DNA from: a virus
DNA: 64,000 nucleotides
Strand: one strand, 5' to 3'
IMG/VR virus record: IMGVR_UViG_3300030419_007010
Location: 1 to 64,000 of that record
Position numbers and translations under genes: made by a program. Under the pieces are notes generated by a model. The model did no database searches, was not told the DNA's origin, and was given only the letters and a program-made list of their open reading frames with translations. Of this stretch, positions 22,842-31,660 are shown one piece after another. Numbering within the stretch: the first letter of the stretch is position 1; each line of letters opens with the position of its first letter.

Positions 22842-25778
22842 TTAATCTTCAAAAGCTGCCCCGGAGTTTGTAATTACAAAGTCTAGAGCGATAAATTCAA
22901 TAGCTCTGGCGGGCTTAAGGAAAATCTTTGCGTACAAGATGTTTCTATCAACAAGATCTGGTGTTGTCGTAGACTCATCTAATACTACTTTATAATCTGT
23001 CAAGCCCATTCTTGACTTTACATCTTCAAGGAATGGAATTACTCTTCCCAAGAAATTAGCCCAAGTTTGCGATACATTCTGCTCGAAGAGCGTCGTTGCG
23101 GAAACTCTAGAAATTTCTTTCTTCGTATAAATCAGTAGTCTTCTAACATTAATTCTATCCAAAGCCGAGTCTGTGAGTTGCAGAGTCTTTTGACCGAACA
23201 TCACAATACCTTCTGCTGGGAATGTTGCAATGGGATTAATATTAGCTTCGTACAGCTTATCTCTATCCTTGCTTGTTAAGCGCTCGCGGACATTAACAAC
23301 TGGGACGCCGGCAGAGCCTTCTGTAAGTCCGCCGCGCGTGAAGCCAGCAGGGGCGAACCAAAGTTCCGACTTTCTTTCAGAGCTTGAGAACGTTCCCAGC
23401 GCTGCTATGGAAGGTGGAGCCCAAATAATTGAACCGTTAATATTGTCGCGAATTTGTACCCATGGGTAGTAAGCACAACCATAGCTGCTGTTTAAGCCTC
23501 TGTCCTTTAAGTTATCAACTGCTTCAGTAACAGAGCCCAAAGCTTCTGCAGTGCCCTCGTGACGGCTCTTGTAGCCAGTTTTGAGGTCAATTATTGCAAG
23601 AGCGTCGCCACGATCTTCACATGTGTTAACCAAGTGGCCAGTTAAAGCTTCGTCCCAAATACCGGGTGCGGAAGCCAAGTTGAATTCAACAACTTCAGGA
23701 TCAGAAATGCTGTCGATAGCTTTCTTAACCGAGTAGAACGCCGAATTACCTTTTTCGGTAGCGCCGTCCATATCTGTGTTGTTGAACGGATCCGGCTCCA
23801 TAATATCTAGTCCGTCTCGGCCGCCCCACATTGGTGACGTGAATCTATCAAAGCCCTTTGTCAATACAGTCTGATGTGTACCAGAATGTGCAGTTAATGA
23901 GTAGGCGCCATACCTGGAACCGGAAGCGTATGTAGCATTTGTGCCATCATAAGTTAGATCATCTAGCGTGAAGATCCAGCTTTCTACGCCGGTCTCATCA
24001 TATGAGTCAGCATTAATATTTCTAGGCAATGAGCGCGCAATGTCAATATTGCTCTTTTCATATAATGTAGAAGTTTTGGACTCACGCGAGTCGTATCCAA
24101 AATAAGCACTCTTCGGGCTTGAAATTGTAGGATCATCACTTCCCGATCGCAGTGCGAAAGTTGGGAAAGTAAATGAGCAACTAAAAGGTATTTGATTTTG
24201 AGTTGCGACGCCATCAGCTTTGCTTTGATCTGTAATTACCAAGAAAGAACCAGTTGCTTTTGTTCCAAAGCAAGAGTCTTCAATAAAAGGATTAGTAAGT
24301 GCTGCGTTATTATGAATATTCGGAGCTTTTTCTGCTCTCAAAGCAGAGTGAACAACCGCGAAGCCTTTTATTCTTGGTGGGCCATATACGCCGAATGGTA
24401 GTAGGCCTGCATCAGCCTGAGCAGCGTCTACCTCTGAATTCATCTCGACATAAATAAACCTGGAACGATTCTCATAGTTGCCCTTGTCAATATATCTTTT
24501 TTCTGTCTCGTCCCATGTAACATAAGCATCACCAACTTTCTTAGCAATGTAGTTTACAGAGTTAGGATTAAGATTTAGGCCAGTGAACTTTTCTAGTACT
24601 CGGACGGCGCCGTCGTTATCAGAAGCGTGACGTACAACCAAGGAGAATGTTCCATAAGGGTTATCCTTGTTGGTAGAAGCTTTAATATCTTGAATTGAAA
24701 TCTTGATATTGCTGTTTGCCCATCCGCCGTCATCAAGGCTCTTAACTCTAAACAGCTTCTTTGTGTGATTGCGATTATTAGGGTTGAAACCTAGCGCAGA
24801 GCTTCTAACATCTTGCGAAATAAACCAGCCTGTTTTCGAAACTTCAGCTGCCTGTAGACGATCAGCCCATTCTGGAGATGCTCCGTCTTCTGCTAATCCG
24901 GTTATAAATCCAAAGTACCCGTCGCCTGTGTGAGCCAATCCTGTCGTAGTGTCAATAATATCATCTTTAACAGCTTTTTCAAAGGTTTCACCTAGCCAAT
25001 AGGTTTCTAAACTATCTGTGTTAGTGACGCTTGGATTGGTAAGTGTAGGATTAGTGTTGAAAACATTACGAATATATTTATCGCTTTTTCTGTTAAAGTT
25101 GAAAACAGTATTTTTGAGGACGGATCCGTCTGAATCTTTAATAATAGCGCGGAACTCTGGCGTACCGCCGGACGTTGTTTCATTGTTTACAAGAATGTTT
25201 GATCCTGTGACACCGATTGAACGGACAACTGTTGTTCCGGACAACTCAATGCTTCCCTGGCCAACATACCAAACTGCAGCTAGGGTACCCGTACCATGAT
25301 GGCGTGATACGTGTGAACCGGATCCAGCAACGAAGAGCCCGTAAGCTCCGCCGTTTGTGCTAGCAACAGTGGTAATTGAACTAGCGTTGCCTGCGCTTCC
25401 ACCAGTGACGTATCTCGTAGTCCATCCAGCTTCGCCGGCGCCTGCGGTTGCATTTGTGTGTTGGTGTCCCAATAAACGAACATACGTGAGTGGGCTACTA
25501 TTTCTTAACCACGCTTGCGCGGCATATGTACCGTGCATGGGTGAAATAGTGTTGCCGTCTCTCCAAATATCTCCGCCGCGGCCACCAGGAACAGGGTTGC
25601 CAAATACCTCAATAAACTCCGAAAATGACTGGACCCTAACAGGGCGCATGCCCGGGCCTCTAGAGGCGCGTCCGAAAATGACTGGGCCAAGGTTTTCTGC
25701 AACGGCCGGCAAGCCAGAGTTATCGATTTCATCAATAAAAACACCCGGCGATACGAATTTGAACTTTTTAACAGACAT
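22842..25778 (-). CDS. Tail sheath protein (gp18-like)
   Basis: 978 residues from the ATG at 25778, chosen over an upstream in-frame start at 25808 because a GGGAGAG site lies about 9 bases before it and the protein then begins MSVKKFKFVSPGVFIDEIDN, the family start. Sheath signatures: SPGVFIDEIDNS (9-20), GPVIFGRASRGPGMRPVRVQ, and the conserved C-terminal domain with NVRRLLIYTKKEISRVSATT, LFEQNVSQTWANFLGRVIPF and VVLDESTTTPDLVDRNILYA followed by KIFLKPARAIEFIALDFVIT. The central ~500 residues are a large insertion compared with small sheaths. It contracts on infection to drive the tube through the envelope. Confidence 0.93.
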   Translation of the reverse strand: MSVKKFKFVSPGVFIDEIDNSGLPAVAENLGPVIFGRASRGPGMRPVRVQSFSEFIEVFGNPVPGGRGGDIWRDGNTISPMHGTYAAQAWLRNSSPLTYVRLLGHQHTNATAGAGEAGWTTRYVTGGSAGNASSITTVASTNGGAYGLFVAGSGSHVSRHHGTGTLAAVWYVGQGSIELSGTTVVRSIGVTGSNILVNNETTSGGTPEFRAIIKDSDGSVLKNTVFNFNRKSDKYIRNVFNTNPTLTNPSVTNTDSLETYWLGETFEKAVKDDIIDTTTGLAHTGDGYFGFITGLAEDGASPEWADRLQAAEVSKTGWFISQDVRSSALGFNPNNRNHTKKLFRVKSLDDGGWANSNIKISIQDIKASTNKDNPYGTFSLVVRHASDNDGAVRVLEKFTGLNLNPNSVNYIAKKVGDAYVTWDETEKRYIDKGNYENRSRFIYVEMNSEVDAAQADAGLLPFGVYGPPRIKGFAVVHSALRAEKAPNIHNNAALTNPFIEDSCFGTKATGSFLVITDQSKADGVATQNQIPFSCSFTFPTFALRSGSDDPTISSPKSAYFGYDSRESKTSTLYEKSNIDIARSLPRNINADSYDETGVESWIFTLDDLTYDGTNATYASGSRYGAYSLTAHSGTHQTVLTKGFDRFTSPMWGGRDGLDIMEPDPFNNTDMDGATEKGNSAFYSVKKAIDSISDPEVVEFNLASAPGIWDEALTGHLVNTCEDRGDALAIIDLKTGYKSRHEGTAEALGSVTEAVDNLKDRGLNSSYGCAYYPWVQIRDNINGSIIWAPPSIAALGTFSSSERKSELWFAPAGFTRGGLTEGSAGVPVVNVRERLTSKDRDKLYEANINPIATFPAEGIVMFGQKTLQLTDSALDRINVRRLLIYTKKEISRVSATTLFEQNVSQTWANFLGRVIPFLEDVKSRMGLTDYKVVLDESTTTPDLVDRNILYAKIFLKPARAIEFIALDFVITNSGAAFED

Positions 25779-25837
25779 TAGAATATCTCTCCCGTATAAA
25801 GATTCCACATAATTGTGTAAACAATTCTATTTTCTTA

Positions 25838-25846
25838 AATAAATAG
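25838..25846 (-). promoter_or_regulatory. CTATTTATT motif upstream of the sheath gene
   Basis: The coding strand reads CTATTTATT in the 102-base gap before the sheath start. The same core occurs before the 473, 31577 and 55397 starts. The rest of this gap holds an A/T-rich stretch without a clear hairpin. Confidence 0.35.
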
Positions 25847-25880
25847 TGCTTTACAAGTCTAAAAGAAAAAATTATAGTAA

Positions 25881-26744
25881 TTATCGATCTCGGTAGAACC
25901 CATCATTTTCAATGTTTGTGTTTTCATCTCCGACAATGACTCTTTCTCTAGGAATTTTAACCTCTACAGCGTTTTCTCTTACTACTATTTTTGGTCTTGT
26001 TTGATTTTTGTCTTCGCCAACCAAATATCCAAGAACCTTGACGTCAACTTTAGTTTTAAACTTTCTTTCTTCTTCGGCTAAATTTGAAGCGTTATTTTCA
26101 AACGAAAAATCAGATTGGATGAGAGCATCATATTCATGGCCATCTCTACCAACTCTAAAAAAGTTAAGACTATTCGTTGTTGTAGCAAAAGGCGTCAATA
26201 GTTCGTTCATTTGTTGCTGATATTCTGTAATAATATTTATACTATAGTTCATTTCGACATAAATTGGCATCGGTATCGTAACAGTTTGTACGACGACTTT
26301 TTTATTTTTTCTCGGAAAATTAATTTGACCTCTTTTGCGTAAAGTATCTGCATTAGCAAAATTTGATGTCTTATCTTGCTTTATTTTTTTTGCAATTGTT
26401 AAACTGCCGCCGGCGACGTCAGGATGGCGCGGAATATTACCAAATATTCCCCCTTTCTTTTGTAGATCTTTTACCATCGAAGTTCTTTCTAAAGTTATAA
26501 CCGGAAAAGTTACGACATCATTGCTGTTTTTTAGATCTTTATTATTTTTTGTATAGAAAGCACGCTCTGCACCAACCCACATAACGGGAACTTTTTCCCA
26601 ACCAGAATTTTTTGTTGCAAATAGATTTAATCTTTTATCCAGCCAATCAAAAACAGCAAAATCAACTGTTTCAATTGTTGATGGCATAAGAATTTCTTCA
26701 TGAATAACAGAAGGATCTTCTAGTTCTGTATAATCACTTGGCAT
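25881..26744 (-). CDS. Tail completion / sheath terminator protein (gp15-like)
   Basis: 287 residues from the ATG at 26744, preferred because AGAGG lies about 9 bases upstream; an in-frame GTG at 26771 is possible. The C-terminal half follows the T4 gp15 layout: IPMPIYVEMNYSINIITEYQ, QQMNELLTPFATTTNSLNFF, a loop, then DALIQSDFSFENNASNLAEEE and KFKTKVDVKVLGYLVG (compare P-x-P-x-x-x-Y-x-L-x-I-x-T-x-Y and R-R-x-E-W-S-L-x-F-x-V-x-G-W in gp15). gp15 forms the hexamer that caps the completed tail and binds the neck. Its position between neck genes and the sheath gene agrees. Confidence 0.75.
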   Translation of the reverse strand: MPSDYTELEDPSVIHEEILMPSTIETVDFAVFDWLDKRLNLFATKNSGWEKVPVMWVGAERAFYTKNNKDLKNSNDVVTFPVITLERTSMVKDLQKKGGIFGNIPRHPDVAGGSLTIAKKIKQDKTSNFANADTLRKRGQINFPRKNKKVVVQTVTIPMPIYVEMNYSINIITEYQQQMNELLTPFATTTNSLNFFRVGRDGHEYDALIQSDFSFENNASNLAEEERKFKTKVDVKVLGYLVGEDKNQTRPKIVVRENAVEVKIPRERVIVGDENTNIENDGFYRDR

Positions 26745-27225
26745 TGAATAGACCCTCTCTAGCTCTGACACATTTTGCTGAAATTTCCATTCTATGATCT
26801 ACTTGTCCGAATATTTGTTTTGGTTCGTCAAGTGTTACTATCTCGAAATGAAAATCTCCGTATAAAATAAAGTCACCCTCCCTAACATATAATTCTTGAT
26901 CTTCAGTGAGTCTTCTTTTGTGAAAATGTACCTGAATCGAAGACATTTTATCAAGACCGTAAGAATCTGTTTTTGTTTGGTGGCCCTCCCAAGTTACGAG
27001 AGCATATACTCTAACCGGTGGGAGGAAAGTTTTGTTTATAGCTTCTCCGTACAAAGAATGATAGTTCGTATGTTCTAAACTTAGCGGATAATATAATATC
27101 TGCTGGCCAATAACCCTTTCAATTAGTTCATCATTAACTTGTTTTACAAGATCTCTTTCTTTCTCGCCAAGAAATAGCGGAGGAGGAGGAGATGACGGTT
27201 GTGACCATTTATCTTTATCAGACAT
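26734..27225 (-). CDS. Neck / head-closure protein (gp14-like)
   Basis: 163 residues. The N-terminal helix with GEKERDLVKQVNDELIERVI leads into QQILYYPLSLEHTNYHSLYG, a pattern shared by head-closure proteins of T4-like marine phages, followed by FLPPVRVYALVTWEG and a beta-rich C-terminus (EGDFILYGDFHFEIVTLDEP). It probably forms the ring between the portal adaptor and the tail terminator, by analogy with T4 gp14. It overlaps the gp15-like gene by 11 bases and lies 10 bases after the gp13-like gene. Ribosome site GGGGGTG before the ATG. Confidence 0.65.
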   Translation of the reverse strand: MSDKDKWSQPSSPPPPLFLGEKERDLVKQVNDELIERVIGQQILYYPLSLEHTNYHSLYGEAINKTFLPPVRVYALVTWEGHQTKTDSYGLDKMSSIQVHFHKRRLTEDQELYVREGDFILYGDFHFEIVTLDEPKQIFGQVDHRMEISAKCVRAREGLFNAK

Positions 27226-27235
27226 GTATCACCCC

Positions 27236-28525
27236 CTACCCGACAAATACGCCGAACGGTACGTTTTGAAGAACTTTGTTAGTAGCGTCCATCGTATCTG
27301 CATTAATCTGTGCAAGCTTATCATAAGTGAGTTCATCAAGAATAGTTTTCAATTCTTCGCGCAACTTTTCTTGTTCTTCTTTGGCTTGCGAAAGAAGCTG
27401 CTCTGCGTTTAAGGTTACAGACTCACCAGGAATTGGGATCGCACCGAACTTTCCTCTCACTTGTCCTAAAGTTTCTTTAACGAGAGAGAATGCGAATCTT
27501 CTGATCCATTGTTTGCCTATACTATTAATATTTTTATAAGGAATGTTTGCAAAAGGAAGAGTATTCATATTGTTTACGCCAGATGCGCCAACTTCTTTTC
27601 CTTCTTCTTCTTCCCAAGAATCTTTTTGTATAGTAAATCTAACCCATAAATTTTTTGGAGATACAGATGATGGTTCTGGGTATATTCTTAACTTATTATT
27701 TTTTATTTCATACGAATAATGAGAATTTCTGGTGTAAATTGCATCTTCATACGCCATAGCTTGCATCTTGTTGTGCCACGGAGGGATTACTTCAAAAGTA
27801 GAATCATCAGCAAACATGCCATAAGTAGATAAGTTACCAACAGAATTTAATCCTCCAAAATAACCATAGAATCTCCACATGGCGTGGGGCGTCTTAAAGA
27901 AAACACTTTTAATAACAACTTTTTTATTGCCAATTAAACTAGAAAATTCATCTTTTGCGGCGATGAGGCTTTGAAGATCATAGTCTTGTTTGTTGTCTTC
28001 TGTTTCAATAGATGCAGAATATTCAGTTTTAAGGCCACCGACACCAAGCTCTTCACCAACCCCATCAGCGACTCGGCGAGGATAAACAATATCATACTTT
28101 GGAAACTTCATATTGACATGATCGCCATCGAGGCTCGATGATAAATCGCCACTAAGTAGGACGCCATCGTGGTCAAATGTTCCAGTGGTATTTCCGAGAG
28201 CATTGGGCAACATATTTTTAGCTTGATGTATGTTGACAATATAAGAATATTCTAAAACAGCTTCTTCGTATGCAGCATATATATTAACTTCTTTAAGTTC
28301 AATGTCTAAGACATCACCACCAAGTTTTTTATATGTATATGCAACCTGATCGGAAGCTCCAGAAATAAAGTTCGCATCATAAAAAGCACTACTTGTATCA
28401 ACATATATTCCAAATGGATAATTTGCTACTCTTGCTGACCCGTCTGACGCATCTAAAACGCTGCCAGTTGCGGATAATGTTACAGCACTAGTGTTACTTT
28501 TTGGTGTTAATGTTGTAGTCGCCAT
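27236..28525 (-). CDS. Neck / portal-adaptor protein (gp13-like)
   Basis: 429 residues, longer than T4 gp13 (about 309). The C-terminal 110 residues carry the family features: IGKQWIRRFAFSLVKETLGQ, VRGKFGAIPIPGESVTLNAE and LLSQAKEEQEKLREELKTIL, i.e. a helix with R-x-F-A-x-x-L-V-K-x-x-L-G-x-x-R-G-K-F, the P-G turn and the long E/K helix. The N-terminal half contains beta structure and DYDLQSLI. T4 gp13 completes the DNA-filled head with gp14. Located first in the tail-ward transcript, after the terminator that follows the capsid gene. Start ATG at 28525 with a GGAG site. Confidence 0.72.
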   Translation of the reverse strand: MATTTLTPKSNTSAVTLSATGSVLDASDGSARVANYPFGIYVDTSSAFYDANFISGASDQVAYTYKKLGGDVLDIELKEVNIYAAYEEAVLEYSYIVNIHQAKNMLPNALGNTTGTFDHDGVLLSGDLSSSLDGDHVNMKFPKYDIVYPRRVADGVGEELGVGGLKTEYSASIETEDNKQDYDLQSLIAAKDEFSSLIGNKKVVIKSVFFKTPHAMWRFYGYFGGLNSVGNLSTYGMFADDSTFEVIPPWHNKMQAMAYEDAIYTRNSHYSYEIKNNKLRIYPEPSSVSPKNLWVRFTIQKDSWEEEEGKEVGASGVNNMNTLPFANIPYKNINSIGKQWIRRFAFSLVKETLGQVRGKFGAIPIPGESVTLNAEQLLSQAKEEQEKLREELKTILDELTYDKLAQINADTMDATNKVLQNVPFGVFVG

Positions 28526-28570
28526 TCATATGCACTCCTTTATATAACTTAAATAGTTTATAGAAATAGA

Positions 28571-28600
28571 AAACCCCACTCCGTTTCCGGAGTAGGGTCT
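28571..28600 (-). terminator. Rho-independent terminator after the major capsid gene
   Basis: Coding-strand RNA forms an 11-bp stem (one G-U pair, ACCCUACUCCG with CGGAGUGGGGU) closed by a GAAA tetraloop and followed by UUUUC. It sits 25 bases after the capsid stop and separates the head and neck/tail modules. Confidence 0.85.
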
Positions 28601-28625
28601 CTTTTAAGCTACGCTATTGTTTTGA

Positions 28626-30461
28626 CTAGCCAAGCAAGTCAGTAACAACAACTAGACCGTACATATCGGGTCTAACCATCTTCTTCGCGTAACGAGTCAT
28701 CACGCCCTTACGGGGTACGAAGTCCTCGGTACCGAAGATTGTCGGTGTGACCTGTAGTGGTACATATGGCGCGTATACATAGCCGCTCTCAAGGAAGCTT
28801 CCTCCCTTACGACCAACTAGTACAACGTTGCGTAGGAAGTAAGGATCTACGTATACATCCCACTTCTTGCTCAAGGAACCAACCTTGACAGCACCAACAG
28901 TTCCCTTGTCGTCATCAAGCGTAACGTTTGCACGGAATCCAGATGTGAACTCTAGAAGGTTCGCAATTTCAGGTGATACCACGATGAAATTAGCTCCGCC
29001 TCGGAGAGTCTTACGGTGGATTTGTGCTGACACGTCGTTGACTGTCTCAACAAGAGTCTCATACCACTCGGATACGTTACCAGTGAAGTCTGGACCAGCG
29101 GATCCGCCAGAAGTCAAATCTTTACCTGTTTGGCGATTGACAAACTTACCGGGTCGGCGCGACCAGTAAAGCACATCAGCAGTAGCTCCCTTAACGAGGT
29201 CATTGAGAATCTCACGGTCAATCTCAAGAGCAATTTGCTCAGAGAGAATGCTTGTAAGCTCTACCTCTGCATCCAAGTTGTGGTATGCGTTGAGGTCCTG
29301 ACCAAGCTCTGGGGTCCACTTTGCCTTGAGCTTCTTGGTGATTGCCGTTACAGCAATGCTGTCGACCTGGATGTCGATCTCTGGAATATCACCAGTTGTA
29401 TCACTAATGACACCATCAACAGTTGTAGCGGTCGACTCCAATAGCCACTCATTAGCACCCTTGACGGCACCGAGAGTATCCGAAGAAATGAAGTTATCAG
29501 CGGAAGTCCAGTTAAACGAGTGAGTATTACCAATAGTACCGTTCACATTACCTGCTGTGGTAGCGGTATCACCGTCTAGAGTAGATGGCGAAAGTGTAGC
29601 GGAAAGCTGCTGGATACCAGTGTCGTCAGCCGAATCAGCCTTGAAGAACAAGTAAATGTTGTCGCGATCTGGATTTTCTGGGTTGTCGAGATCATCGCTC
29701 TTTCTCGCGAAAGAAGTTAGTCGACGAATATGAGAACCAGAAATAGCATGTGCTGCTGAAGCAGTCAAAGCAATAGTTGTCAAGTTGTCAGTGTTGAGCT
29801 GACTAAAGACACTTGCAGAAACCTTAGTAACAACAACACCCGAACCAGAAAGATCAGGGTCGTGCTGACAAATAGAGTTGAACCGATCAAGCGTGAGGCC
29901 GGCCAATTCGCCGACGCCGGCAACAATACTAACACCTAGCGTACCGGAAGCAACTGTGGTCAAAACAACTCCGGAAGCTTCATCAGACGGGGAAGCATAA
30001 CCGTTACGTAGGTTATAGAAACCGCCACCATCGTCAGTAGCGAGGTCAACACCACCGGTCAACTGTGAACCGACAACGTTACCGCCATAGAGCGAATCAC
30101 CTGCAGAGTAAAGTCCGCGAGTGTCAGTAGCCTGGAAATCCAGGAAGAAGATGAGGCCAGAAGGCAAGCTCATCGGCTGCACAGATACTAGATCGTTAGC
30201 AACCAAGCCAGCGAATACGCGGCGGACGATGGGGAAAGCAACAGAAGCGAAACCTTCGACATCACCACCAGCCATTGTGCTAGCTTCCTTCAATAGCTGT
30301 GCGGCTTGGTTCTCAAGCAAGCGTGCCATTGTATTCTTTTGGTGATCGCCGCCGAGGCCCTCAAGAAGTCCAGTGCGATCCCATTTTTCTAGTAGGGCAG
30401 CACCTTCCTGCTGGAGGCTTCGATCAACGATACCTTCAGTTAATTTTTCTAAAACAGACAT
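28626..30461 (-). CDS. Major capsid protein (gp23-like)
   Basis: 611 residues. The HK97-fold T4-type capsid family is recognised from the N-terminal region FASVAFPIVRRVFAGLVAND and LVSVQPMSLPSGLIFFLDFQ, the mid-region KLKAKWTPELGQDLNAYHNL followed by EVELTSILSEQIALEIDREI, and the C-terminal FIVVSPEIANLLEF, then YVYAPYVPLQVTPTIFGTED and YAKKMVRPDMYGLVVV. Residues 1-59 are a helical delta-type propeptide; LLKEA (E59|A60) fits the (I/L)xE cleavage rule of T4 gp21, so the protease at 38.9 kb may cut there. Folding may be helped by the phage GroES-like protein. It follows the scaffold gene by 21 bases and is followed by a strong terminator. Confidence 0.92.
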   Translation of the reverse strand: MSVLEKLTEGIVDRSLQQEGAALLEKWDRTGLLEGLGGDHQKNTMARLLENQAAQLLKEASTMAGGDVEGFASVAFPIVRRVFAGLVANDLVSVQPMSLPSGLIFFLDFQATDTRGLYSAGDSLYGGNVVGSQLTGGVDLATDDGGGFYNLRNGYASPSDEASGVVLTTVASGTLGVSIVAGVGELAGLTLDRFNSICQHDPDLSGSGVVVTKVSASVFSQLNTDNLTTIALTASAAHAISGSHIRRLTSFARKSDDLDNPENPDRDNIYLFFKADSADDTGIQQLSATLSPSTLDGDTATTAGNVNGTIGNTHSFNWTSADNFISSDTLGAVKGANEWLLESTATTVDGVISDTTGDIPEIDIQVDSIAVTAITKKLKAKWTPELGQDLNAYHNLDAEVELTSILSEQIALEIDREILNDLVKGATADVLYWSRRPGKFVNRQTGKDLTSGGSAGPDFTGNVSEWYETLVETVNDVSAQIHRKTLRGGANFIVVSPEIANLLEFTSGFRANVTLDDDKGTVGAVKVGSLSKKWDVYVDPYFLRNVVLVGRKGGSFLESGYVYAPYVPLQVTPTIFGTEDFVPRKGVMTRYAKKMVRPDMYGLVVVTDLLG

Positions 30462-30482
30462 TTTTTGTTTTCTCCTTTTAAA

Positions 30483-31577
30483 TTATTTAATACCTGCTAA
30501 CGCCCGCCACCTTTCGGAAGCCGGGTCGTCGTTTTTCTCTGCTTTGCGATCTGAAGCCGCTAACAGAATAGTAGAGGAAGTTTTATTTACCGCTTCACTC
30601 AGCGATTTTGGCTGCTTTTTAGAGGTGCTGCCCACTGTGTTTTGAAGTGTTTCGAAAATAGTTTTCGCTTCCTCGACACTTTTAGCATTAGACAAAGCTT
30701 CGGCAATTGTACTTTTTTGCCGCTCATTCAGGGAGGTGCTAGTTAACGCTTTATTAGTGTATAGTAACCTTGCATTTAAAATATTACTCTCTTCGACTTT
30801 ATCTTTAAGAGACTCAATTAATTGCACAAGTTTTTGTTCGTTTTGTTGGTGTTGTTTTATCTTACTTTTATTTTTTGTAAGAATTTTATTTAATTTAGTA
30901 TTAGACTCGTTAAGATTTTCAGCTTCTTCTTCGAGTTTCTCAACAGCCTTTCTTAATTCTTCATTATGTTTCTTTACTTCAGTGTCTTGTTCGCGGGCTA
31001 ATAATTCTTCAGCAGCTTCTTCTAATTGTGAAGCCGGAGTTCCAGCCCAGCCAGATTTTTCTGGCTTGATATCTACTTTTAGTGTTTCTGTCAATTCTCC
31101 AACGATCTCTTCTAATAAATTAGAATCTATCTGGATGTCTTCTCCTAATCTTTCGCCTGTGTTAACAACGTCTGCCGCAAATTGTTCGCGTGATTCGAGG
31201 CCAGCTTCTGTTCCGATTACATCATCAACATGTTGTGTTAAAGCGTCGAGATCTAATTCAACCCATGCGTTAGGGCCACCTTCTTCTGCTTCATCTGGGC
31301 AACCACAAAGCTCTTCGCCATCGTGGGCTGCCAACGGCATATCGTCAATTACTGGATCAGTTTCGACTTCTTCTCCGGGAAGGCCGGCATCGTCGCCACC
31401 GAGAAGAGCATCTACTTCGGCGTCTAGGCCAGCTTCTTCTGGTTGTTCTAATAACGTTTCGACGGCTTCTTTGATTTGATCAGAGTATTTGTCAATTATC
31501 GCGGCTTCTGCATTTTTTAAAGCCACTTCTCTTAGTGCTTCAGCGTCAATTATCGCTTGTTCTAACATTGAAGACAT
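30483..31577 (-). CDS. Prohead scaffold / core protein (gp22-like)
   Basis: 364 residues, strongly acidic in the first 170 and a long coiled coil at about 185-275 (EEAAEELLAREQDTEVKKHN onward). The C-terminal LLYTNKALTSTSLNERQKST and IAEALSNAKSVEEAKTIFET is the conserved part of T4 gp22-type scaffolds. It forms the prohead core around which capsid protein assembles, and is then degraded by the prohead protease; several (I/L)xE sites are present (for example LLEE, LIE). Immediately upstream of the capsid gene, as in T4. AGGAG precedes the ATG at 31577. Confidence 0.82.
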   Translation of the reverse strand: MSSMLEQAIIDAEALREVALKNAEAAIIDKYSDQIKEAVETLLEQPEEAGLDAEVDALLGGDDAGLPGEEVETDPVIDDMPLAAHDGEELCGCPDEAEEGGPNAWVELDLDALTQHVDDVIGTEAGLESREQFAADVVNTGERLGEDIQIDSNLLEEIVGELTETLKVDIKPEKSGWAGTPASQLEEAAEELLAREQDTEVKKHNEELRKAVEKLEEEAENLNESNTKLNKILTKNKSKIKQHQQNEQKLVQLIESLKDKVEESNILNARLLYTNKALTSTSLNERQKSTIAEALSNAKSVEEAKTIFETLQNTVGSTSKKQPKSLSEAVNKTSSTILLAASDRKAEKNDDPASERWRALAGIK

Positions 31578-31610
31578 TTATAGTTCTCCTGGAAGATAAA
31601 AATTGTCATA

Positions 31611-31619
31611 AATAAATAG
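31611..31619 (-). promoter_or_regulatory. CTATTTATT motif upstream of the scaffold gene
   Basis: CTATTTATT occurs on the coding strand in the 83-base gap before the scaffold start at 31577. This is a logical place for a strong late promoter serving scaffold and capsid, but no -35 box is visible. Confidence 0.4.
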
Positions 31620-31660
31620 TATATTCTTAATGTAAAAGACTTTTTTCATACTGTGCTGTC

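Noticed and set aside
22842-25808. Upstream start for the sheath gene
   Set aside because: The frame opens at 25808, but the first ten codons contain the ribosome site for the ATG at 25778, where the family N-terminus begins.
26235-26242. T4 late promoter box TATAAATA on the coding strand
   Set aside because: The hits I saw by eye (for example here and near 61447) are inside genes, not in gaps; I saw none in an intergenic position.
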